Origin: Dictyobacter arantiisoli | GTDB lineage: Bacteria; Chloroflexota; Ktedonobacteria; Ktedonobacterales; Ktedonobacteraceae | Length of the DNA stretch: 64,000 nucleotides | Assembly: GCF_008326305.1 (NCBI RefSeq) | Contig: NZ_BIXY01000001.1 | Coordinates: 1 to 64,000, forward strand | Reading direction: 5' to 3' | Part shown: piece after piece, positions 35,536 to 44,747 of the stretch | How the letters are laid out: the number at the start of each line of letters is the position of its first letter | How positions within the stretch are numbered: position 1 is the stretch's first letter | Notes under the pieces: generated by a model | The model's database searches: none | Seen by the model: the letters and a program-made list of their open reading frames with translations, nothing else | Told to the model about the DNA's origin: nothing | Program-made: the position numbers and the translations under genes

Positions 35536-35976
35536 TTAGAAAAAGCTGGGACCCTGCGCATTGGGATTAATTTGCACCTCAGGATATTGCTGGCGTACCA
35601 GTCCATCCAGAAATGAGAAAACTTGATGCGCGAGATTGATCTGACGTAGCGCTCCAAAGCCAGCAGTCAAGACCAGGGGCGCCAGGATTGGCACCATCAG
35701 ACTGGCAGCGCCAACCGCCACTTTGTCGATCCACTTCTGCTGACCGGCGGTCGCTGTCATGCCACCCTCGGTACGTTGCAATGAAAGCGAGAGTGCGGCC
35801 TGCATACCAATCACAGCCTCAAAATCACTCCCTTTTTTAAACTGTACAATAATCTGATCCTGATCTTTGACGTATTGCGCCTGATAACCCTGCGACCGAT
35901 AGGCGTTGACCAGACTATTTGCCAGAGTTTCAATATTGATTTCTTGATTCTTTAAATTATAAAAACGTGCATCCAT
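35536..35976 (-). CDS. Hypothetical membrane-associated protein, paralogue of the FHA protein N-terminus
   Basis: Protein of 146 residues that begins MDARFYN, like the neighbouring FHA protein, and stays similar to it over its whole length (SLVNAYRSQGYQAQ, DFEAVIGMQAALSLSLQRTEGG, FGALRQINLAHQVFSFLDGLVRQQ). One hydrophobic stretch (VAVGAASLMVPILAPLVLTAGFGAL) could insert in or lie on the membrane. GGAGG precedes the ATG. The pair looks like a duplication where one copy gained or lost the zinc-ribbon/FHA part. Function unknown. Confidence 0.8.
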   Translation of the reverse strand: MDARFYNLKNQEINIETLANSLVNAYRSQGYQAQYVKDQDQIIVQFKKGSDFEAVIGMQAALSLSLQRTEGGMTATAGQQKWIDKVAVGAASLMVPILAPLVLTAGFGALRQINLAHQVFSFLDGLVRQQYPEVQINPNAQGPSFF

Positions 35977-36190
35977 TTTTTTAATCCTCCAGAGAGAGCT
36001 TTTTTTATGACAAAGAGCCCCAAACTCAACAATCCAATGCCGGCTGGCTCTATAGTGGTATAAGTATATCTACAGCAATATATACGCTCTGTCTGAGAGA
36101 AAGTTGGAGAGCAGTTAAAAATCCCTACTGGCCTCTGACGAGGAAAACGTAGAGAAGAACCAGCCATGCCGCATAACAGCGCCAGAAGGA

Positions 36191-37408
36191 TTAAATGGAT
36201 GCATATGAACTACTTTGATTCCAGGTCTTGCCACCATCCAACGTCAGATACAGTTGATTTTCCATATTTTTGCTGATCCCAATTGCCCATCCATCCATTG
36301 GAGAGATAAATTGTAGCTGCGTGATAGAAACCAGGGCAGATCCCAGTTGTGCGGCTACCTGCCAGGTATTGCCTCCGTCATCAGTACTATAAATCGTGCC
36401 TGGATGACGACTATTGCCAGCGGCCCAACCATGCAAAATATTGATAAACGAAACAGTTGAGGTAATCTCGGCAGCAGGCCGTGAGCCAGTCCAGGTTTTT
36501 CCACCATCTACAGTGGTACACATCACGATAGGATGGCTATCAACATTCAATTCAATTGGCATAATACCACTATCATGCTGAAAGAACTGGGGCGGAAAGC
36601 TACGCGCTGCTTTCCCGGCTAGGAGGGATACACTCTGGGCGCTCCAGGTATAGCCAGCATCCTGGCTATGATAGAGGACATTGCGGTTGTCGGAGGTAGA
36701 TACCTCCGTCACCCAACCCTCAGTTGGCGTATGAAAGCTAATCCCTGACTTTATGCCAGCGGCAGGTGGGACATTGCGTATACCTGCACCCACAGGTTGG
36801 CTACTATCAATGCGGTACCAATTGGCTCCCCCATCCATGGTTCGAAATACAGCAACAGGCTGCTCGGTCAGATCTGTGCCGGGCTGATCGGTATTGAGTA
36901 AGAGCCAACCATTTTGTTCATCCACGAAACTCATATTGGTGACACTCGATCCATCAACGGATAAAGGAGTCTCTAACCAGAAGTCCCCACCCGTATAGGT
37001 ACGCCAGATAGAAACCTTATCGCGTACCAGCACCGCAATCCAGGCATTTTGCGCATCCAAAAATACAGCTGGCCCAAATACTGAGGAGACATCCTGTACT
37101 GGCGGTGTAATATCCTGCCATTGGAATACTCCCTGTGAGGTATGTAAAACATGGCTATCAGTCGTCACGGCCCAGCCATCTTTTACATCTAACATATGAA
37201 TCATACTCAACATCACCGCTTGATTGGGACCAGGGGTTGGGGTAGGAAGAGGAGCAACCACATTGGAAGAAGGGTTGGTAGGATCAGAAAATATACCACA
37301 GCCAGCCAGACCTGAACAACATAGACAAAATAAAACGACGCCGCAAATATGTTTGAGGGGCTGCATACATCTGGTAATAGATGGTTTACGAGAGTATAAA
37401 GCATACAT
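36191..37408 (-). CDS. Lipoprotein with BNR/Ycf48-like beta-propeller repeats
   Basis: Exported lipoprotein of 405 residues. A hydrophobic signal (HICGVVLFCLCCSGLAGC) ends in a lipobox with the modified Cys37. After a Pro-rich linker, repeats with the Asp-box pattern S-x-D-x-G-x-T-W occur: DGGANWYRI, DAGYTWSAQ, DGGKTWTGS, DDGGNTWQVA, DGGKTWNQS. This indicates a beta-propeller of the BNR/photosystem assembly factor Ycf48-like type. Start ATG is preceded by GAGGA. Likely anchored on the outer face of the membrane; ligand unknown. Confidence 0.88.
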   Translation of the reverse strand: MYALYSRKPSITRCMQPLKHICGVVLFCLCCSGLAGCGIFSDPTNPSSNVVAPLPTPTPGPNQAVMLSMIHMLDVKDGWAVTTDSHVLHTSQGVFQWQDITPPVQDVSSVFGPAVFLDAQNAWIAVLVRDKVSIWRTYTGGDFWLETPLSVDGSSVTNMSFVDEQNGWLLLNTDQPGTDLTEQPVAVFRTMDGGANWYRIDSSQPVGAGIRNVPPAAGIKSGISFHTPTEGWVTEVSTSDNRNVLYHSQDAGYTWSAQSVSLLAGKAARSFPPQFFQHDSGIMPIELNVDSHPIVMCTTVDGGKTWTGSRPAAEITSTVSFINILHGWAAGNSRHPGTIYSTDDGGNTWQVAAQLGSALVSITQLQFISPMDGWAIGISKNMENQLYLTLDGGKTWNQSSSYASI

Positions 37409-37503
37409 ATTTTTACATCCTCTAAAGACAAAAAAGGAGTGTCAGCAGAATAATGGCTCTCCTTATTGTATGTGCCAACTCATAAAATTACAATGCCTAT
37501 TAA

Positions 37504-37680
37504 GAGTTGGATTGCCATGTCTTCCACTCTCTTCATTCATGATTTTTCGCACACAAGGTGCTCAAAAAATTTTATCATGTACGGCAGAAAAAGTTCTTCG
37601 AACTTTTTCTGCCGTACATGATAAAATGTGCAGGCACATTAGCGCCTGCCCAGGAAAAGCGGGGATGTAAACTCCATTCT
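37504..37680. repeat. Composite palindromic MITE-like repeat, copy E (diverged)
   Basis: Conserved tgatttttcgcac-ggtgctcaaaa block at 37540, a perfect 27-bp hairpin (37570-37596 with 37600-37626, loop TTC) and a shortened gcaggcac...gcgcctgcc block. The terminal repeats seen in copies A and B are degraded; the outer limits given are approximate. The hairpin sequence (ATCATGTACGGCAG) is unlike the other copies yet perfectly paired. It lies between the lipoprotein gene and the end of the ABC exporter gene. Confidence 0.75.
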
Positions 37681-37698
37681 TGCAGTGTGGTTTACATT

Positions 37699-39756
37699 CT
37701 AGGCCAGTGTCTCTTCTTCGACGGTAACGGCCTGGAATTGTTCCTGATACAATTGGGCATAGAGTCCATTGGCTTGCAGGAGTTCCTGATGAGTGCCACG
37801 TTCAACGATCTCACCCTTATCGACGACGAGGATTACGTCGGCTGCCAGGATGGTTGAGAGGCGGTGAGCAATCGCCAGGGTGGTACGGCCCCGCATCAAT
37901 GGTACGAGTGCGGCCTGGATCAAGCGCTCTGAATGGGTATCCAGCGCGCTGGTGGCCTCATCCAATATCAGGATACGTGGATTTTTGAGGATGACACGGG
38001 CAATCGCGATACGCTGCTTCTCACCACCGGAGAGACGATAGCCGCGCTCGCCGACCAGCGTATCATAGCCCTCATCCAATTCCATAATCCGTTCATGGAT
38101 CGCCGCCGCTTTGGTCGCCGCGATCATCTCCTCATCGGTGGCATCGGCACGCGCATATAAGAGATTCTCACGCACGCTGGCATGGAGCAGATAGGTCTCT
38201 TGCGTCACCATACCAACCAGATTGCCCAGCGAGGCAAGCGAAAGATCCTTCACATTATGTCCGTCAATTTCGACTGCGCCACTATCCACATCATAGAGGC
38301 GTGGCACCATATAGGTCATCGTCGTCTTGCCCGCGCCACTTGGTCCGACCAGCGCCGCCAGTTGGCCGGGAAGGATATCAAATGAGACATCGTTCAATGT
38401 CAGCCCATTTTCCTCAGGCTCGACTGGCGTATCAACTACCATAGCGGTCATATCAGAGATATTCGTGTGACCGTTGGCACCATTGCGCTGCCCGCCATTA
38501 TATTTATTGCGAGCGGACCGCTTACCGTTAAGTAGTATATCCGGGCCCTTGCCATCCTCAGGTGTGGAGGGAATTTGACGGAGGACGTCAGGCAGGTCGC
38601 GCTTATAGGAAAAAGAGACATGGTCGAAGGTGACACGCCCACTTGCTTCCTGAGATGTCAATTGCAAGGCTTCGGGCTTGTCGGTAATTTCAATCGGAAT
38701 GTCCAGATATTCAAAGATGCGATCAAAGAGGGCCAGCGCGCCCTGGATGTCTACCTGGATCGATAGTAATTGCGCAATCGGGAAGAAGATGCGTGTCTGT
38801 AAGGTCGTGAAGGCCACAATCGTCCCAAAGGTCATCCCAGGATCATGGTTGATAACCATCCAGCCTGCCACCAGATAGACTACAGCGGGCATAATTGAGA
38901 AGAAGACATTGATGGACATGAAGAACCAGCGCCCGACCATCTGCTGACGTACCTCTAACTCCGTCAGATTCTGGTTCTCGGCCTCAAAAACCTGACGTGC
39001 GTACTCCTGACGTCCAAAGGTTTTCATTAAGAGAATACCGCTGACGGAGAGGGTCTCCTGCATCATGGCGGTCAGGGAGGCCATGGACTGCTGGGTCTCT
39101 TTACTGGTGGAACGGCGCACATTGCCCACCTTGACCGTGATCCAGAGGAAGAGCGGCAACATACAAAGCGAAATCAGTGTCAGCCAGTAATTAAGCCAGA
39201 TCATGACAATAATGGTACTCGCGACAATAGCGATATTCGAGACAATACTGGTTGCGGTACTGGTGACAACAGACTGCACGCCATTCACATCATTCGAGAG
39301 GCGGGACTGTATCTCACCGGTCTTGGTCGCGGTAAAGAAGCGCAGGGACATTTTCTGCATATGTTCGTAGAGGCGATTGCGAAAATCGCGCATCACGCTT
39401 TGTCCAATCACATTATTGAGATAGGATTGCCAGACGCCAATCAGACCAGTCACGACCGGCGTAACAATCATAATTATCACATAAATGATCAGCAAGCGGA
39501 GATCGCGTTTCGTGATCGCATCATCAAACGTACGCGCAATCAACAAAGGATTTATCAATCCCAGACCAGTCGTTAAAAGAATCGCAAATACGACCAGCAC
39601 CACTTTTATCTTATAAGGTTTGAATGAGATCGCGACCCGACGGAGGGTGTGGGCATCGGTTTTGCGCCCACGACGTTTTTGCTCCTCCAAATATGAAGCC
39701 ATACCACTGGCGCCGCCACCACCCCTGCCACCTCTTGGACCCATACCCATGCCCAT
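37699..39756 (-). CDS. ABC exporter, fused permease and ATPase
   Basis: Half-transporter of 685 residues of the MdlB/LmrA type. An unusual Met/Gly/Arg-rich N-terminus (MGMGMGPRGGRGGGGASGM) precedes a six-helix membrane domain (about 45-340). The ATPase has Walker A GPSGAGKTT, signature LSGGEKQR, and Walker B RILILDEATSAL. Between the first ATPase strand (VTFDHVSFSYKRD) and the Walker A strand there is an insertion of about 65 polar residues not usual in the family. GAGGAGA precedes the ATG. It probably forms a homodimer; substrate unknown. Confidence 0.92.
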   Translation of the reverse strand: MGMGMGPRGGRGGGGASGMASYLEEQKRRGRKTDAHTLRRVAISFKPYKIKVVLVVFAILLTTGLGLINPLLIARTFDDAITKRDLRLLIIYVIIMIVTPVVTGLIGVWQSYLNNVIGQSVMRDFRNRLYEHMQKMSLRFFTATKTGEIQSRLSNDVNGVQSVVTSTATSIVSNIAIVASTIIVMIWLNYWLTLISLCMLPLFLWITVKVGNVRRSTSKETQQSMASLTAMMQETLSVSGILLMKTFGRQEYARQVFEAENQNLTELEVRQQMVGRWFFMSINVFFSIMPAVVYLVAGWMVINHDPGMTFGTIVAFTTLQTRIFFPIAQLLSIQVDIQGALALFDRIFEYLDIPIEITDKPEALQLTSQEASGRVTFDHVSFSYKRDLPDVLRQIPSTPEDGKGPDILLNGKRSARNKYNGGQRNGANGHTNISDMTAMVVDTPVEPEENGLTLNDVSFDILPGQLAALVGPSGAGKTTMTYMVPRLYDVDSGAVEIDGHNVKDLSLASLGNLVGMVTQETYLLHASVRENLLYARADATDEEMIAATKAAAIHERIMELDEGYDTLVGERGYRLSGGEKQRIAIARVILKNPRILILDEATSALDTHSERLIQAALVPLMRGRTTLAIAHRLSTILAADVILVVDKGEIVERGTHQELLQANGLYAQLYQEQFQAVTVEEETLA

Positions 39757-40149
39757 ACCTGTTATCTCCTCAACGAATGCATGTGATTACATGTCAGTTA
39801 CATTTCAATAGTGTTCAGCAGCCTGCATAAAAATTTATAGTACTTGCCCAGCATACTCTTCCCATAAGAGAGTATAGAAGAATTTTGGATTGAATGCACT
39901 GTCTATGGCAACGGTTTTTCGGCCTGTCCATTTTAACAGGGTCGCTACTATAAAGTGAAAAGGAGACGCAAAACAGGTAGAGAAATCAACACAACGGCCT
40001 GAACTCAACCAGCAACAAGCTACCGCGCCGATACATACGCCAGAAGTCCCTGCTGGCCCATTTGTCCCAAAACACACAATCATAACCAGGAAAACATACA
40101 ATCTTAACCGTCTGCATGCTATACTTAGTTCCATAAATACCGTTTTAGA
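39757..40149. other. Intergenic region upstream of the glmS ribozyme
   Basis: Divergent region. The extended -10 promoter TGC-TATACT (TATACT at 40120-40125) predicts a transcript starting near 40132 for glmS. A minus-strand 112-codon frame (39835-40173) overlaps this promoter, has no ribosome site and is not accepted as a gene. Confidence 0.5.
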
Positions 40150-40300
40150 GAGTAGCGCATGGGCCGGATTCACAGGAGGGAGTCACGGTTGACGAGGGGG
40201 AGGCCGTTCGGAATTGTCAGCGGGGAGCCTCCAGGGATGATCACGTTCCTGAGAAGAGAATGTACAACGCCTGCCGGTAACGACCAGGACAAAACATTTT
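40150..40300 (+). ncRNA. glmS ribozyme (GlcN6P-responsive)
   Basis: The sequence TAGCGC...GGGCCGG then GTTGACGAGGGGGAGG, TCAGCGG and GCCTCC follows the conserved core of known glmS ribozymes (Bacillus: GUUGACGAGGG, CGGCGG, GCCUCC), and CTGCCGGTAACGACC fits the 3' P4 region. The cleavage site is expected before G40155. It lies 5' of the glmS coding region, where glucosamine-6-phosphate would trigger self-cleavage and reduce GlmS synthesis. Approximate ends only. Confidence 0.88.
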
Positions 40301-40454
40301 CAGTGATGTAGTAGAACAACACATCTGTTCTTGCATTCAGATGCGAAGAGTGTCTCTGTGCGTTTTTAACGCCGAGTACCACGCTCCTTGTATTGCTGAA
40401 TGTCGATGGATGTCTGATACTGTTTTATTACAATACAGAAAGGTACCCGACCAC

Positions 40455-42323
40455 ATGTGCGGTATCATAGGCTACGTCGGCTCACAAGAGACCGATGTTA
40501 CTTCCATATTGCTTGACGCCCTCGCGAAACTTGAGTATCGCGGTTACGACTCCGCAGGCATCGCCGTTTTAAATCCCGCTGGCACCATCGAACTCCATCG
40601 ACAGGCTGGTAAGATCACCAATCTGGTCGCCACGGTTGAGAACGGAACACGTCCCGGCAATAGCACGCTTGGTATTGGTCATACACGCTGGGCCACCCAT
40701 GGACGCCCCAATGAAAGCAACGCCCATCCTCATCCCGACTGCACCAACGGCATTATCGTCGTCCATAACGGCATTATCGAAAACTACGCCGAACTGCGCT
40801 ATGAGTTACAACAGGATGGTCACAGCTTCAATTCAGAGACCGATAGCGAGGTCCTGGCCCATCTGATCGAGCACGCATACTATGGATCAGCCGAGCACGA
40901 TCTGGTGCTAGCGGTGCGCACTGCGCTGCAACGTGTCACCGGTTCCTATTCCATTGGAGTCCTCAGTCGAGAACATCCTGATCTCCTGGTAGGAGCGCGC
41001 TGCGCCGGTCCATTGATCGTCGGTCTGGGTGAAAACGAACAATTCCTGGCCTCCGACATTCCCGCCCTGCTCACGCATACGCGCCGCATCCTCATCCTCG
41101 AAGAAGGCGAGATCGCCGTCCTGCGCCCCACTGGCGTACAACTGATGACCCTCTATGGGACGCCCATTGAGCGCGAACCCCAGATCATTGATTGGGATGC
41201 CGAGGCTGCCGAAAAGGGAGGCTATCCTCATTTTGTGATCAAAGAGATCAACGAGCAGCCTGATGCCCTGCGCCGCGCCCTCACCGGCCGTATTCGCGAT
41301 GGACAACTACATCTCCCAGAGATGGAGCGCATCGAGCATGCGGGCCTGCTAAATGGTATCCAACGCATCATCGTCGTCGCCTGCGGCACCTCCTACCATG
41401 TCGGCATGCTCGCCAAATATGCTATCGAGAAATGGGCGCGCATCCCGGTCGAGGCCATCACCGCCGCCGAGTTCCGCTATAGCGATCCCATCGTTGGACC
41501 CGAAACGCTCTGTATCGCCATCACACAATCAGGAGAGACCGCCGACACCCTGGTCGGTATCCGTCAGGCCCGCGAGCATGGAGCGCCCGTCATCGCCATC
41601 ACCAACATCGTCTCCAGCGCCATCACGCGCCTCGCCGACGCCGTCCTCTACCTGCAAGCGGGACCAGAGATCGGGGTTGTCGCCACCAAATCCTTTGTCA
41701 GTTCCGTCGCCGTCCTCTATCTGCTCGGCCTCTACCTGGGTCAGGAACGCGGACGTATCAATCCCGAACAGATGCAAGAGTTTCTTGAGGCGCTCGAAAT
41801 CCTACCAGAACAAATTCAGCAGATTCTGGACCATGCCAATAGCGAACACGACACCATCGAGCCACTCGCCAGACGCATGGCGGACCTCAAGAGCATCATG
41901 TTCATCGGACGAGGCGTCGGCTATCCCACCGCGCTTGAAGGAGCCCTCAAGCTCAAAGAAATCTCCTACATCCATGCCGAAGGCTTTCCCGCCGGCGAAC
42001 TAAAACACGGCTCGATAGCCCTGCTCGATCCAGAAACTCCACTGGTCGGTATCGCCACCGCCTCGCATGTCTATGAGAAAGTCCTGAGCAACATCCAGGA
42101 AGTGCGTGCCCGCGACGCCCACGTCATCGTCGTCGCCACCGCCGGAGACGAAAGAATCAAGCAGCACGCCAACGACATCATGTACGTCCCGGCCACCCTC
42201 GAAATGTTCAGCCCACTGCTGGCATCAGTCCCGCTGCAACTCTTCGCCTATCACGTCGCCGTCGCCCGCAACTGCAACGTCGACCAACCCAGGAATCTAG
42301 CCAAATCCGTCACCGTCGAGTAA
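40455..42323 (+). CDS. glmS: Glutamine--fructose-6-phosphate aminotransferase
   Basis: Enzyme of 622 residues making glucosamine-6-phosphate for cell-wall and aminosugar synthesis. The start at 40455 is fixed by the need for Cys2 (MCGIIGYVG) as the N-terminal nucleophile of the glutaminase domain; a longer frame to 40341 is not used. EYRGYDSAG, HTRWATHG and two SIS domains (CGTSYHVGMLAKYAIE and GRGVGYPTALEGALKLKEIS) are present, and the end DQPRNLAKSVTVE is typical. AAAGG precedes the ATG. It is likely controlled by the glmS ribozyme upstream. Confidence 0.97.
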   Translation: MCGIIGYVGSQETDVTSILLDALAKLEYRGYDSAGIAVLNPAGTIELHRQAGKITNLVATVENGTRPGNSTLGIGHTRWATHGRPNESNAHPHPDCTNGIIVVHNGIIENYAELRYELQQDGHSFNSETDSEVLAHLIEHAYYGSAEHDLVLAVRTALQRVTGSYSIGVLSREHPDLLVGARCAGPLIVGLGENEQFLASDIPALLTHTRRILILEEGEIAVLRPTGVQLMTLYGTPIEREPQIIDWDAEAAEKGGYPHFVIKEINEQPDALRRALTGRIRDGQLHLPEMERIEHAGLLNGIQRIIVVACGTSYHVGMLAKYAIEKWARIPVEAITAAEFRYSDPIVGPETLCIAITQSGETADTLVGIRQAREHGAPVIAITNIVSSAITRLADAVLYLQAGPEIGVVATKSFVSSVAVLYLLGLYLGQERGRINPEQMQEFLEALEILPEQIQQILDHANSEHDTIEPLARRMADLKSIMFIGRGVGYPTALEGALKLKEISYIHAEGFPAGELKHGSIALLDPETPLVGIATASHVYEKVLSNIQEVRARDAHVIVVATAGDERIKQHANDIMYVPATLEMFSPLLASVPLQLFAYHVAVARNCNVDQPRNLAKSVTVE

Positions 42324-42342
42324 GCATCGGAAAAGTTTCTAC

Positions 42343-42386
42343 AGTCCTGTCCACGAACATTAAAGTTATGGGCAGGACTTTTTTTG
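42343..42386 (+). terminator. Intrinsic terminator of glmS
   Basis: AGTCCTGTCC (42343-42352) pairs with GGGCAGGACT (42370-42379) with one G-U pair, followed by seven T residues. Confidence 0.88.
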
Positions 42387-42524
42387 TCAACAGCAACCTT
42401 GTCTTTGAACTATTTCGCATAAGCTCACCTGAATAGTTACAATGATGTTATAATCAATGAGCAAAAATACGTTGCAAATAGAGTGGATAGATTACAAGAT
42501 TCATTTTACAACAAACACATCAAT

Positions 42525-44609
42525 TCAGGCTGAAACGATTTCTTCTTCGTCTTCGTCTTCAGCATCTTCCCTTAACTTAGCATAGTCCAAACACCCATTT
42601 AACCAGAGCAGGCCAGCATTAGCAGAAGCCAGATCAGCAGGGTTAATATCGTTTCCATGCTTGATTGCATTGCGCACATTAATCACATACTGGGTATACT
42701 GCTCCATATTCAACTGCTTTTGAAATACATCTTCAAACAGTGACCAATTTTCCTTGATAATCTTTGGATACTGACTAAACAGGCAAAAGGAGAGCTTTTC
42801 AAGTAGAGTTCCAAACTTATCAGCTTCAAAAGGCTTGTTAACCTTACGTTGCGTTATAAGCTTCTCAACACTTTTGCGAACATCATCTGGTTTAAGTAAT
42901 TCCCAGGCTTTTTCCCCATGTTCCTCTTCCAGACGTGTTGCTATAAGCAAACGAAATTGGTATTCCAAATGGTCAATCTGAGCTTCAAGCATTTCTACTG
43001 GTGTGTCTGCCCAAACAGTATTTTCATCACTAAGCATCAGTAACAACTGGTTAATACCATTAGCAAGTTGCGTTCGTCTTTGTTTCATAAAATCATCAAA
43101 ATGATTTAGCTTCCATAAAACTTCATCCAAAGGAATTTCCTGGGCCTTCAAACGCTGTTTGTCAATCTTTAGTAAATAGCTATCAGGGGCTTCTACCAAA
43201 TATTCATTCGGAGGAGTAGTTGATACAAAGATCAGGTTGGCTAATTGAGAAGCAGCCTTACTACCATCATTGGATTTATATGTTTTTGTCAGTAACTTTT
43301 TAGGAAAGATGTGGTGAAGTTGATAATCCTGCCCATTATTGCCAATAGCCATGCCATTAAACCAATCCTGGGCATGAGCGCGCCGGGCTAATACATAAGA
43401 CATGAGTAGAAATGGCGAGTTTTTAAGCTGGCCTTGTATTTCACGTTCAGTAATTGGGCGATTCCCAACCACGTCTTCAATATTTTGAATCATCGCCTGC
43501 ACTGGTTGCTCTTTTGCTAATGCATTTAGATCCTGATCCAGTGCCGTTTCGGATGAACCGCTATAACGAGCCCGAATAAGTGCAAGGTAGACCCAACGCT
43601 GTAAATCTCGCAGCATACTATCACTAGCATGATTCTCATATCGATCAAAAAAAGCGATCAAAGGGATAATCAAGGTCCGCGTTGAGAGCATCTCTAAACG
43701 ATCAATCAAGCAATTATGAACCAGAAAATCGATCGATCGATCCAGGGCTTTTTTGACTTTTTCCCAGGCATCTTGTAATTTTTCAATCGTAACCTGCTCT
43801 CGACCGCCCCGTATCAATTGATTAAAGCGGCTTTGTCCACTTAGAAGTACCACGATCGCTCTGATAATCAGCCCGCTATCAAGTTTAAAACCAAATTGTT
43901 TACCAATAAAGGTATGTTGATATTCTTCAAAAAGTTGTGTTGCTCCCTGCCAATAGCTAGATACTTGTGCTAGTGCAAGATCAGCATTTCCTAGCTTGGT
44001 ACCCCCAGAGTTGGTACGCACAAAGATGTGTGTTACCTCTTGATAACTCATATGTTGCAGAACATTGACATTATATTGGTACTTCTTGATATTATCTAAT
44101 TTATTTAGACGATCATACACGTTTTGTGCTTCGGTGCTCTTCAAATCGAGGCCAAGATGTGCATAAGTGGTCATTGCTCCTTTAACGAAAAAATCGCTGA
44201 TGGAAATCCAATTTTGCTGTAGCTTATAGTTAGAGGGAGCGATTTTAAAATTACCGGTGTAGACATTAAAGGCAATATCAATAGGATTTTGGGCATCTCG
44301 CACTTTAAGAGGTCGTCCCAACATAATATTTGCTAGTGAAGTCAAGCGCTGCTGGCCGTCGAGCAAAAGTTGAGCATGATTTTGCTTGAGGTAGATACCG
44401 TTCACACCAGCTTGACGAGAAAGCAAAATTTCGTCTGTATCCCAGATTAATAACTGACCACTAGGATACTCACGGTACAGAGAATCAAACAGATCTCGTA
44501 CTTGACGCCCTTTCCATACATATTGACGCTGTAATTCTGGCAATACTAATTTTTCATCTTTAATAGCTGCTATCAATGATTCAATACTACGATATTCTGT
44601 CTGAATCAC
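42525..44609 (-). CDS. DUF262 (GmrSD-type) and HNH-like protein
   Basis: Protein of 694 residues. The N-terminal DUF262 domain has LPELQRQYVWKGRQVRDLFDS, YPSGQLLIWD, LLLDGQQRLTSL and FVRTNSGGTKL. DUF262 is the GmrS-like ATP-binding/nuclease regulator of type IV restriction. A histidine motif YQLHHIFPKKLL near residue 430 resembles the HNH-like DUF1524 of GmrD. A helical C-terminus follows. GTG start at 44609 with AGGG upstream. Third gene of the methylase-helicase set, 138 bp after it. Inferred role: nuclease or effector of that system. Confidence 0.8.
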   Translation of the reverse strand: MIQTEYRSIESLIAAIKDEKLVLPELQRQYVWKGRQVRDLFDSLYREYPSGQLLIWDTDEILLSRQAGVNGIYLKQNHAQLLLDGQQRLTSLANIMLGRPLKVRDAQNPIDIAFNVYTGNFKIAPSNYKLQQNWISISDFFVKGAMTTYAHLGLDLKSTEAQNVYDRLNKLDNIKKYQYNVNVLQHMSYQEVTHIFVRTNSGGTKLGNADLALAQVSSYWQGATQLFEEYQHTFIGKQFGFKLDSGLIIRAIVVLLSGQSRFNQLIRGGREQVTIEKLQDAWEKVKKALDRSIDFLVHNCLIDRLEMLSTRTLIIPLIAFFDRYENHASDSMLRDLQRWVYLALIRARYSGSSETALDQDLNALAKEQPVQAMIQNIEDVVGNRPITEREIQGQLKNSPFLLMSYVLARRAHAQDWFNGMAIGNNGQDYQLHHIFPKKLLTKTYKSNDGSKAASQLANLIFVSTTPPNEYLVEAPDSYLLKIDKQRLKAQEIPLDEVLWKLNHFDDFMKQRRTQLANGINQLLLMLSDENTVWADTPVEMLEAQIDHLEYQFRLLIATRLEEEHGEKAWELLKPDDVRKSVEKLITQRKVNKPFEADKFGTLLEKLSFCLFSQYPKIIKENWSLFEDVFQKQLNMEQYTQYVINVRNAIKHGNDINPADLASANAGLLWLNGCLDYAKLREDAEDEDEEEIVSA

Positions 44610-44747
44610 TTGTATTTCCCTTTCACTACTTAATTGCTTTATTCGAATTAAATATTTTTACCGCACTATAGCTATTCCAATATAAACATCTAAATTTGGT
44701 TCTAATTTAGAATAATACCCATAAGATTGTCAGTTGAGAAATTTTTA

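Noticed and set aside
39835-40382. Minus-strand frames at 39835-40173 and 40170-40382
   Set aside because: They overlap the glmS promoter and ribozyme, lack ribosome sites and match no family.
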